Below, in pieces: positions 11,601-20,800 of a stretch of DNA of 64,000 nucleotides. Within the stretch, counting starts at the first letter, position 1. Each line of letters opens with the position of its first letter. The translations under genes and the position numbers were made by a program. The notes under the pieces were generated by a model. It worked only from the letters and a program-made list of their open reading frames with translations, was not told where the DNA came from and ran no database searches. This DNA is from Siphonodentalium dalli (Eukaryota; Mollusca; Scaphopoda; Gadilida; Siphonodentaliidae), in assembly GCA_032622095.1 (NCBI GenBank), contig CP136067.1, positions 59,499,899 through 59,563,898 of the forward strand. The letters are read 5' to 3'.

Positions 11601-12687
11601 TTTTCAATCGATTACGATCAAAATCGTTCAAAGTTTCGAGGTAGCTTTCCATCCAAAGAACACCAGCTATGGTAGAGCTACAAGCACTGTCCAATACAGC
11701 GGAGTTGAAAGATTCATTAACTAAAACTTCCATGTTTTCTTTTTTATTCCCAGTGAATAGAACTGCTTGTGCCTCTTTATTGTAATCATCTGTGTAGTAG
11801 ACACTTGTACGACTGTTCATATTTTCATAAGAATCTGGACAAAATCTGGCGAAGTGAAATATAGACTCGCATATCTTGAATTTCATTGGAGTTCCGTCCC
11901 TTGATATGGGATTAGTAGTCCTTTTAGGTGTTCTTTCACTTTGATTTCTCTGAAATCTATCATTCCTTCCTCTGCCGAAATGTCTCCGAGTTTGATATCG
12001 GTTCCTGTCACCATACATTGGTCCACCTCGATTGTACGACACATACGTTTCCTGTGGTTCCAATTTAACACTGGGATGCTGAGTTATTGTTTGCGATGAA
12101 CCACTACCATAATCATGATGCGTCATTGATTGTCTTCCAAAGAATTTTCTAAGTGCAACACACATTTGGCTAAATAATGTATCTGGTTCTTTGTAATTCA
12201 CCCCTGTTAACACTAACTGCCGGTCTTTGTGCTGTAAACCAGATCCATCTAGTAATTTAAATGCTAATACGGATTGAGGCAATGTCATTTTAAATTTCTT
12301 TGTTTTATTGTAAAGTTTTTCAAATTCCATGATGAAATGCTCCATGTCTTCTCCTTGACGCTTATTATATCTATCAAAATCTGTGTAGACTTCATAAGCA
12401 GCAGAAAGATCATCCTTTTTATAGATGCCATCCATAAACTTAAATAACTTGTCAACACCTTCCTTTCCACTTAAATCTTCCACACCAAGTTCGCTAAATA
12501 CTTTGTCACGAATTCCACCGGATTCAGGCAGAGAAAGTGCAATAGCTGGCGATTGTTTTTCTATTGCCAACTCAGTCACAGTTTGCCATATTTTTAACTC
12601 ATCAACCCACCTTGTGTACGGTTTTGATTCAGAAAATCCCGGGGGAGTTTTGTAGTTGCCAGAGTTCGCAATTTTTTTGTTTTTCAA
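8602..12687 (-). CDS. Copia gag-pol polyprotein, 1,361 aa, C-terminally broken
   Basis: A single frame starting at an ATG 59 bases inside the 5' LTR. Order: Gag (about 1-260); zinc knuckle (270-283); protease with Asp-Ser-Ala at 333-335; integrase with His485/His490/Cys521/Cys524 and the D551, D607, E643 triad; reverse transcriptase (about 970-1200) with Asp1050 and a His-Val-Asp-Asp box at 1134-1137 in place of the usual YVDD; and RNase H with Asp1290 and Glu1338. The knuckle should be C-x2-C-x4-H-x4-C, but its first Cys is Phe270. The frame ends early after a frameshift near 8631. Smaller open frames on either strand across this span are shadows of it. Confidence 0.93.
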   Translation of the reverse strand: MKNKKIANSGNYKTPPGFSESKPYTRWVDELKIWQTVTELAIEKQSPAIALSLPESGGIRDKVFSELGVEDLSGKEGVDKLFKFMDGIYKKDDLSAAYEVYTDFDRYNKRQGEDMEHFIMEFEKLYNKTKKFKMTLPQSVLAFKLLDGSGLQHKDRQLVLTGVNYKEPDTLFSQMCVALRKFFGRQSMTHHDYGSGSSQTITQHPSVKLEPQETYVSYNRGGPMYGDRNRYQTRRHFGRGRNDRFQRNQSERTPKRTTNPISRDGTPMKFKICESIFHFARFCPDSYENMNSRTSVYYTDDYNKEAQAVLFTGNKKENMEVLVNESFNSAVLDSACSSTIAGVLWMESYLETLNDFDRNRLKRKPSDTIFRFGGGTKLASKEKVTFPCELAGVDCLITTDVVASDIPLLLGKPSMKRAKIVLDLENDRATIFGKTVDLQCTSSGHYCIPLVKSHVDNRDTCIYETTACGNEKTTKEIFVIVNKLHKQFAHPTSDRLKTLLKDAGVNDNEYLKAVDDITSKCDVCIRHKKTPCRPVVCMPLAKEFNEVVALDLKIWKPNIYFLHMIDMATRFSLASVINSKQPEIIIDQIMKMWIGGGFGAPKKFLADNGGELSNSKFRDMAQNLNVEVMNTSARSPWQNGLCERNHAVVDDNVTKILADDPKMDLETALLWAVNAKNSLQMVYGYSPHQLVFGCNPNLPSILHDKPPALEGTAKSELFAKHISTLHASRQAFIKSESSEKIRRALRHQIRPSGEIFNCGDKIYFKTDKCNEWLGPGKVLGQDGKIVFVRHGSLYIRVPTCRIVKVGREFCSEKSDEMDIVTQDVPKLTCQDGVQVDTNISCSSDEEECQADEQNISSDNNQDTDRINDDKVPKVKNNISYKLADASDWIKGLVVSRGGKVSGKYKNWFNVQNDGDSGVTAIDFENDVQEWKYDVDYDSDDHAQCENVNIISDKDVHNDELKEAKRKEINNWKRFNVFEEVEDNGQQFISTRWVLTEKTRDGKKVIKARLVARGFEDDDKHRTDSPTIGKETLKVFLAVSSTFGWMCNVIDIKAAFLQGNKLCREVYLKPPECYSNTGKLWKLNKCVYGLNDASRNWYLRVCGVMDKMNCKQSRNDPSLFYKFHDGKLQGMFLIHVDDFIWTGEESFAVNVILPIKDIFQFGKQKSHKFKYIGLDINHDNDAIMLNQIQYIESISAITISESCLANKSDPLNDHEIFLLRSSIGQINWIVNQSRPDAAFDALDLSTSIKDPTVEHIQRANKLIKKLKLDQLNIKFPKLSSIDDLRLQLYCDASFANLSDGYSSAKGYIVLLSDKIGSSCPLSWRSNKIRRIVKSTLAAETLAMVDGLDTAFLVVFSVKFSMI

Positions 12688-12728
12688 TCACCAAAGTCCG
12701 AACAGTTCCACTCAAGAATCACGCGATT

Positions 12729-12746
12729 AACCTCGCTCTGCTACCA
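12729..12746 (-). promoter_or_regulatory. Primer-binding site, initiator-Met tRNA type
   Basis: Directly next to the 5' LTR, the minus strand reads TGGTAGCAGAGCGAGGTT. The first 11 bases complement the 3' CCA end and acceptor stem of animal initiator tRNA-Met. Copia-type elements commonly use that tRNA. Confidence 0.8.
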
Positions 12747-12985
12747 TGAAAACGTAGCAGAGCTTACCTATTGACTGTCGCTTCAACACCACGCTCGTCC
12801 CACTAGCTAGCCCAAATCCTCTATTTGTTCAGTTCAATTATCTCTCATCACTCGCTCATTTCTTCTGACACTCTTAACTTCTTCCGCGCACGCGCACAGG
12901 TCACTTTCGCTTTCCTCCGGAAGTCCAAGGGAAGTCACTCACTAAAACACAATTACAATGTAACTCTTTCACTGCCAAGTTAACA
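12747..12985 (-). repeat. 5' LTR of the copia element
   Basis: 239 bp with TG...CA ends. Near-identical to 7992-8224, with an extra GCGCAC. It should carry the promoter for the minus-strand transcript. Confidence 0.95.
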
Positions 12986-12990
12986 GCCTG

Positions 12991-14690
12991 GGTGGGGGGC
13001 CAATGTTTGAGGCAATGGGGAAGGAGTGTAGAGGGGGTGGGGTTTTGACCCCCTACTTTGATAAAAAATTTAAACAGTTGAAAATTTCACGCCTGGTATA
13101 ACATTAGATGTAGATTAGATGTTCACATCAAAACTAGGTTAGAATTGTTCTCATAGTTTGGTTTTATTTTCCAACATGTATGTTTTATACCAACAGTCCA
13201 TATGTTCCTACTTCAGGTTAAACTGTTGGACCAAATTGGCCACAAATTTTAACTTTATGGGGTTAGTAATTTTCAAATGTTTGAGAGCTTGAAGTACTGG
13301 TACCAGTTGTAAAATTCAACCTAAGAGGGATGTGCAAAATGATTTTTGTGAACTTAGTATAGTGGTATGGTTGTCTTCTTTAAAAGGTAAGAGGTTGGAG
13401 ATTTGTCAGTGGTGTGCAATTAGAAATTTTAAGTTGAAGAGCCCTGCTCATCGGAGAACCTCCAGCTATGTCCATATTTAGAACTACTTGTCTTAAGTGA
13501 TATTGTCACATACTGTCTCTTGTAGTCTTCAGAGTCCCAGTCTTCTCAGTCTTTACAGTCTGGTGAGCGACCCACAGTCATTGACTGTCTTGTTATTGAA
13601 TATACTTCCAGAGCAATTTTGTTAGGAAAAAATTTGGCATTTTTGCCTGTATTTATGAAAACCGTGCACCAATGACTTAACTTGATTTGCCACTGTTGCC
13701 ATTACATGTAGTATGAAGGTGGCAATAAAGCTCATAAATTCATAAATAATGTTTTGAACCAAAGTAATATATGTTTCTGTTAATTTGGTAAGGTTAGTAA
13801 GGTTAGTAAGCTTTTCAGGAGCTTTTCATTAAACAACCAACTTAGCTTTATGGATCAGGTGTGACCAGTATACAGCATATTGGCTCGATCTTCTCTCATC
13901 TTGCATCTGGTTTTGTGACTCTTGTCCATACTCCAGTTGCATTGTGCCTGTTAGAAAATTGCTTGTTTCTCTGAATACTGTCTAACACTACTTCTTCGCA
14001 AGTAAACAGTTCTAACACCAACATTAACATAATTAAACCTGGCCTCAAATTTGTTGTCATCAGGATTTTCATTGGCCAGAAAATTACTTTTGGCCTTTTT
14101 CTTAATTGTTTTGGGGAAAATTTTCAAAAACTTTGGCCTTATTGAGAAAAAATCAAAATATAGGATCATTGAGAAGACCAAAGCTAAAAATAAAAAGAAG
14201 AATAACAAATGACAAAGCAAACGATGACAATAAAACACTGCACATGTGAGATCTGCAAAAACTATAAGCTGATAACAATACTGGTATGGTGTATTGGTGT
14301 ACTAAAATAAATGTGTACTGATTTGCTTATTTTGTTTGCCAGTGTTAGATTGAAACCAAAGCAGCAAATCACCATTGATTTGATAAGTAAGAATGTGTGA
14401 TTTCTGGTAAACTGTTATCCAATTGCAGATTAATTAATTACAAATGAAATTTAATGTGATATGGTGATATTCTGAGATGTGATTGCTGTATTATATAACT
14501 TATAAGTTTGAAACTTTTTGGCCAAATGAAATTTTCTTTGGCCATTTTTAGAAAAATGTTAACATTGGCCAACGTTTCCACAGATAGCGGGAACCCAGGT
14601 TTGTTTTTAGTTTGTCAGAAGTGATCTAACAGGGCTGTAATCAAAGTAATTTTGCTTCAATTGTTTTATCTGTATATGTGTCGATTTCAG
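12991..14690. other. Upstream or intronic DNA, no firm gene
   Basis: AT-rich sequence downstream of the copia insertion and upstream of the first firm RhoGAP exon. It is probably an intron of that gene. The only exon-like object is the small candidate at 13526-13562. Confidence 0.4.
13526..13562 (+). CDS. Candidate 37-nt micro-exon, unproven
   Basis: Bounded by a good acceptor (CTCTTGTAG) and a good donor (GTGAGC). The next firm exon (14691) must start in phase 0. That forces this micro-exon to be read as a Leu/Ser-rich peptide, whereas the more natural Ser/Gln-rich reading is out of phase. It may be a decoy. Confidence 0.2.
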
Positions 14691-14811
14691 GATGCTTTGA
14701 TTGGCTTGGATATAGCCCCAGGGACAGCTGAAAATGATTATGCTTCAGTTCAAGATGCTTTGCCAGATGGACAGATTCGACGGATCCGTTCCATAAAGAA
14801 AAAGGACAAAG
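14691..14811 (+). CDS. ARHGAP35: RhoGAP exon 1 of window: tyrosine linker
   Basis: Acceptor GATTTCAG, donor GTACTG, phase 0 in and phase 1 out. Encodes about 40 residues including Glu-Asn-Asp-Tyr-Ala-Ser-Val and Ile-Arg-Arg-Ile-Arg-Ser-Ile-Lys-Lys-Lys. The position matches the vertebrate segment around the p120RasGAP-binding tyrosine, where the motif is Tyr-Ser-Val-Pro. Here the Pro is missing from this Tyr, but true YxxP motifs occur in the next exon. Confidence 0.85.
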
Positions 14812-17800
14812 GTACTGAAATGCTCGCCTTACTCATCTGAGTCATTGTCAGGCCAAAAATGATTAAATTCTTTGAAGCTGTATTCTGGATTCAAGTCCTC
14901 AAACTACAAATATAAAAAGTCTCAGTTAACATAACTATTAGCATTGTTTGACTGAAAACATTATAAACCAAACAATGTTGTATTGGGATTGAAAAATGAA
15001 TGCGATGATTGTTGATGTCCCTGTAAATTATCTAAGTCTATAAATTATTTTCAGGTAGCTCTTCTCATTCCAAATTTGTTAGTTATATCTACAATATCTA
15101 TATATATAAAACCCGTTGTCTGTGTGTGTGTATCTGTGTGTGTATGTGTGTGTATCTGTGTATAACTCGGTCACACTTTTGGCGCGTTTATAACTTTTCA
15201 ACCATGTCCAATGTGGCCCAAATTTGTACCACAGCCTATAGTGTGTCATAAAATGTGACTCACCAAATTTCACGCCGATTGTCAAAGCAAACCTGAGATC
15301 TAACATGGTCCCCAAATGCAGTATTTGCACTCAAGTAGACACTATTTCTTATGACGTTTGTCGAAATGACGTCATTGACGTCGAACGCAAACCAACACTT
15401 GCTTTGCTATTGTAGGCGAAACTTCCATGCGCTCTACCAAAGCGTTGTTGGAAATAGGCGCTAAATTAATGTGTCAGTTCAGGTTCAGTGTGAATTTAGG
15501 TAACGAATGTTGATTTTGTCGCGGAAGTGCATGTATAGTGGGGTGTAGAGTCAAGACTCGAACGTTCTACCATCGTTCGGAATGGGTGGATGTAGTTGTG
15601 TGCAGAGTCAAGACTCGAACGTTCGTCGTTGGGAATGGGTGCTAATATGGTATTTTAATTTGCCAGTTGGGTTTGAACATAAGTAACGAATGCTGTCTTT
15701 GATACGAAAGTTGTGCATTGAGTGTGGAATCGAAGGAGTACCGGTATACACGGAAGATTGCGAATGGACAGAGTCTGACCTCCCGCCAGTGGGTACCTTG
15801 AACTCAGTAAATTCGCCGGAACTCAGTTAGAAAAAGCACATTCCCAGGACAGGCCTAATAATAGGGCCTACAGTGTAAACAATACTGCCGACGCTAAATA
15901 ATGCTCTTTTAATGTTTCGGTTGAGTGCAAATCTGATAAAAGAATAAATGTTTAAAAGATCACAATGCACAGAAGCGCACGCAGTTTAAATTCATATAAT
16001 ATGCGCGAAGCTCACAAAAGGGCTGCAGGCCCCTCCCCCGCTAAATAAAGATTCCGAATTGAGCCTGTTTCAGTTAGTATAGATTAAGTAAAATATCTTG
16101 ATTGTTGCGTTCCATATATCTGCATGTATATACGTGGGTTGGGGAGATGATGGTGGGGGCAAAAATACAGTTTTATTGAAATAATGTGTTCATACAAATG
16201 GGCCGCGCAGTGCAGGGCGTGTGATCAATAGGCTGCATGCTGAATACAGGTTCCAAAGGAGGTCTGTTTAAAATTTGCTGCAAGCTCCCTATATGTGCGC
16301 GAAGCTCACCAAGTTTAAGATCATATAATGTGCTCGAAGCGCAGAAAGGGGCTGTAGGCCCCTCCCCCTCTAAATACAGATTCCGAATTGAGCCTGTTTC
16401 AGTTAGTATAGATAAAGTCAAACATTTTGATTGTTGTGTTCCATATGTGCATGCATATACATGGGTTGGGGAGATGGGGTGGGGGTAAAAATACAGTTTT
16501 ATTGAAATAAAGTGTTCATACAAACGGGCCGCGCAGTGCAGGCGTGTGATCATTAGGCGGCATGCTAAATACAGGTTCCAAAGGGGGTCCGTTCAAAATG
16601 TGCAGCAAGCTCCCGAATGAAGGCTCCTGAATTGAGTATGTTTCAGTTGGTGCATAGTATTTAAATAATGTACTGATTTTGTTTCGTTCAATATGTGCAT
16701 GCGCATATGTGGACTGGGTGTGTAGAAATACAGTTTTAGTGAAATAAAATGTTCCAACGCGCATCCAGTAACAAAAAGGAGAAGCATGACCATTCCATGT
16801 GTCCATGAACGCGGACACTAGAAAATAACAAAGAACATTTATATACCCGTCATTTTGTGACGGGCAACCCCCTAGTATCTATATAAAGAGCAAAATAGGT
16901 TTTGTAAAATTTGGAATGGAACCCAGAATGCATCCTTAACCCTTCCATGACAGGAGCATCCTGAAATTTTGCGAAAACCCTGTGCCAATGCATTCTCTTA
17001 TATATGGAGTTTCCCCCATTGGGAGCCTCGCATATATAAGAAAATACATTGGCCTAACAATAGTTACATTGACCTTGTAGGCCAGTGCATTCTCTTATAC
17101 ACTGGCACAGGATCTTTATTACTGCACCAGTGCAGCTCCCGTCATGAAAGGGTTAAAAAGTTAAGAACTGTATATAGGTGGGGTCATTTAAGCTGATAAA
17201 AATAACATCAATATGCAGACATGAATGTAAACAGATAGTTGATGTAATTTATGTCGCCAATTTTGGTGACACCATCAATATGAATTAGAGGCCGGGTTGT
17301 ATTGTAAGTGCAGCAAATGGAAATATGTATTTAATGATGATGATTCATTATGTGCCGACAATATTTACCTTGACCTTGCAAGCCAGTGCATTCTCTTATA
17401 TATGCGAGACTCCCTATGGGAGACTGACATATATAAGAGAATGCACTGGCACAGAGTCTTTAATGTTGCAACAACGCAGCTCCCATCATGAAAAGATTAT
17501 TTTTGTAGGCCATACTGACTCTTCAGATTCTGCTGAGTTCAGCTCTTTAGAGAGGGAACAACAGTCCATAACTAAACGATATTACAACCAACTTGTTTCA
17601 TCAAAGAGGAAGAGCAAGCAGAAATCTGCACGTAAGAGTCGAAATGAACCCGGCTATGCCGTACCGAAAACATCGTCAACTGAGCCGATATATGCCATTC
17701 CACATGCACATGAACCAGGGTACTTTACTCGACCAGAATTTCATAATTTCAATGAGAGGGGTGAGTATAAAATTGACACATAGCCACTAAACCTTTCTTT

Positions 17801-20800
17801 ACTAAATACTCATTGATGAGTACTGCCCTTAAGAAATGATCAGATAATAAGTTCAACAAAAGGCCATAGGTTGAACTTATTATCTGAACATTTCCTACCA
17901 ATGTATAGGAGTATTTATGCTCTTGATACATCAATTTGTCGTATGCCTATATTTCCTAAACAAATATAAATAAATTCTTTTATAACTGAATGGGATAGTC
18001 CAATTAGATACCATTGAATTTAATTCATCGTACTGTATACACTCATCAGTAAACCTGGGAGTGGGTCCTTGTTTTGACACAAAAACTTGGGACTGGGCTT
18101 ACCTTCAAATACCCCCACATGCAAAATCTCAGTTTTAATTCATAGTGCTAATCTAATTTATCACATAATTTGGCCATAAAAGCAGTTTCATAATTATCGG
18201 TAATAGACACGTTTAATATCAGCGCGTGCGATGATGTCACGGCGTTCTTCAAATCACTTGCAATCGCTGTAGTTTATGATTGTTGTTTTCGATGAATATT
18301 TCGCGTTGCTTCGGGTTTATTTGATCATGTGATAAAAGGTATCTCACACTCGTCCTATTTTATACGTAATTTATCAACCTCGTCCTCTAAATTCTATTTG
18401 AGCCTCGGTAAACCTCGGCTCAAATCGAATTTAGTGAACTCGGTTGATAAATTCCGTATAAAATAGAAACTCATGTGAGATCCTCTATGTAGTGTTTATA
18501 TGTATCATGATGTATATTATTTTATTTAATGAAAAATTTTCTTTTGGGTTTTATTATGTTAGATATATATTTAAAATAAGACACAAAGATAATTTTTATA
18601 TATTGTAATATAGCACTGTGTGAAACACAATCAGACAGGTAGTAGTAATGAGTTTGCAATGGAAATTAGCTGGAGTAACGATATATTTGTGCATGAATTT
18701 TTGTCATCATCATTGAGTATTAACCTGTCATGAATGTATACTCACCCTCTAAGTTCTAAAAATGGGGATGGCCTTATCTTCGAGGACCACTCCATGATTT
18801 TGTTGGGAGCAAAAACATAGACTGGGCTTATCCTCAGGGATGGGCTTACTAACTTGTGTTTACAGTACACTATATATCTTTTCTGAACTGTAGGCACTAT
18901 TGAAATTCAAAGGGATATAATTCATGAGTATATATTGATCAGTTTTGAAAACATTGAACTTCTCATGGTTTCATATTTTTTCTCAATAAAGGCATCAGCA
19001 TATTTCTTGCTAATTTGTTGTCCTCTATTAAAGTCATGATGTCATGTGCTCTCTCAAACATTTCAGTACGGAGTAATTCCATTTCTGAGGGCAGCGATGG
19101 AGGGGAAGACGATCAGTGGCTCCTAAAGGGAGGTAAACCGAAAGAGAAACAACGACGGTCATTCAAGCGAACGAAATGGAAGTCACCATACATGGCACGT
19201 GCTCATCGTACAGACAGTTCAGGTACTACATTTAGGCATATCTATGTGCTTGTAATCATATTTGATTACCTATAATGGAATCTTGATATATTGATTCTAA
19301 AAATAGCATCGAATAAACTCATAATTCTAATATTTGTATAAAAAAAAATTAATTGTTGACTGTAAAATCAGTTTTGTTCCTGGGGGTCTATTATAAGTTC
19401 ATTTCATGGAATGGCAAAACCATGAATCAAGGGCCAATGAATTGACACTACATTGGTGGATGGTTCTGCTCGGACTTCAGCAACCATAGTTTTTGGCATG
19501 TTGTTAAATGGGTGTAATAAAACACGGAAGATGAGGCGAAACATAATAAAATTACATAAAATAACCATCGTTTATTATCTATATACATACTCCATGTCCT
19601 CTGATCCATTTGGCAAAAAGACTTGATGAGTTTCTTACTCAATAAAGACTAAATGTTTCATCGCGTGTAGGTTACATAACAGAGATGCATGTGAAATAAA
19701 ACTGGTAGCAATTAGCGATTGAATTATGCACTGTCAGTGCCAGACTACCTTGTGGACCAAGTTCTCAACAATGATTATACAAAGTGCGAAATGTGTTGAA
19801 ATATACAAATACCATCTGCGATTCACATCAACTCAAAATTGCCTTTTTGTGTATATGTTAAGTCAGCTGATGCCATTACATTAAATAACTTGTATTTATT
19901 TACAGATAAAAATGCTGAAAGGCCACCAATGACTTCCATGGGCGAGTTTGCTACTATCCCTAGGGTAAGTATATCATCCAGTTTATAATTCCTGAATATT
20001 ACATACAAGCCTTGATATACCTGGCCTGTCATCGTGAATGACAGGTTAAAACCTCCCAAAATATCATTTAATATCCAACTGAAATCCTTTCTGCCTGTCA
20101 TTGTGGCAGAACCTATTTTTTTTTTAGTATGTGCAGATATAAAAATTAGGGTAAACAAAGAATTCTCTATGCAGCAAGCGACCAACTCAGTCACAGATTG
20201 GTAGAAAATATTTGCTGATAATTATTTGATTGACAGCTTTGTAAAGGTCAATTGGCCAAAGGCCAGATTTGTTTCGCAAATAAAAAAAGAAAATCTCATT
20301 TGGCCAAAAAAGTTTCAAGCCTCTAGTATGCAACAACCTCTATAAATGCCACCATATGTCAATGGAACCCTTATGTTTATTAACCCTTTCATGATGAAAG
20401 CTGCACGGGATCAGCATTAATGATTCTGTGCCAGTGCATTATGGGAGCCTCGCATATATAAGAGAATGCACTGGCTTACAAGGTTAAGGTAAAAATTGTT
20501 AGGCCAATGCATTCTCTTATAGAGGCTCCCTGTACTGCAATGGATCATAGACAATAAAACTTCAAATAACCATCATAAACATGGCCATATACACGTAAAC
20601 CGCTTTTATCACAATAGCATAGCAAGGGGAAAAACTCTATCTTGCAGGGTTACTTACGGTGCAAAGGTCGCCATGGTCAGGTTGTTGGACGATTTATTCA
20701 ATATCCAACTTCTTGCTTTTAGTGAAATATTTCAACACATTTGACCAATAAACTTGGGAGTTTTAACAGCCTGTGGTGACAATATACCTGATAGTTATCG

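Larger units (their letters stand above)
7987..12990 (-). mobile_element. Ty1/copia LTR retrotransposon, nearly complete
   Basis: A full minus-strand element: 5' LTR 12747-12985, primer-binding site, one gag-pol frame, polypurine tract and 3' LTR 7992-8224. GCCTG flanks both ends (7987-7991 and 12986-12990), a perfect 5-bp target duplication. By eye the LTRs differ by four substitutions and one 6-bp indel, so the insertion is fairly young. Integrase precedes reverse transcriptase, the order that defines Ty1/copia. RNase H is frameshifted, so this copy is probably not autonomous. It sits outside the exons recognised here. Confidence 0.95.
14812..17508 (+). other. Intron with Helitron and two MITEs
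   Basis: GT...AG intron of 2.7 kb. It holds a 1.78-kb Helitron (15097-16875), one complete family A MITE (16936-17156) and a truncated copy (17361-17497). The truncated copy ends about ten bases before the 3' splice site. The rest is unremarkable. Confidence 0.8.

Noticed and set aside
12729-12746. tRNA gene next to the LTR
   Set aside because: Only the last 11 bases match a tRNA acceptor end; this is a primer-binding site, with no cloverleaf around it.
9130-12749. Plus-strand and alternative minus-strand frames of 60-95 codons
   Set aside because: Shadows of the 1,361-codon copia gag-pol frame.
16173-16818. Minus-strand open frames of 100-126 codons
   Set aside because: They lie inside the Helitron tandem units and repeat with them; they reflect repeat structure, not selection.
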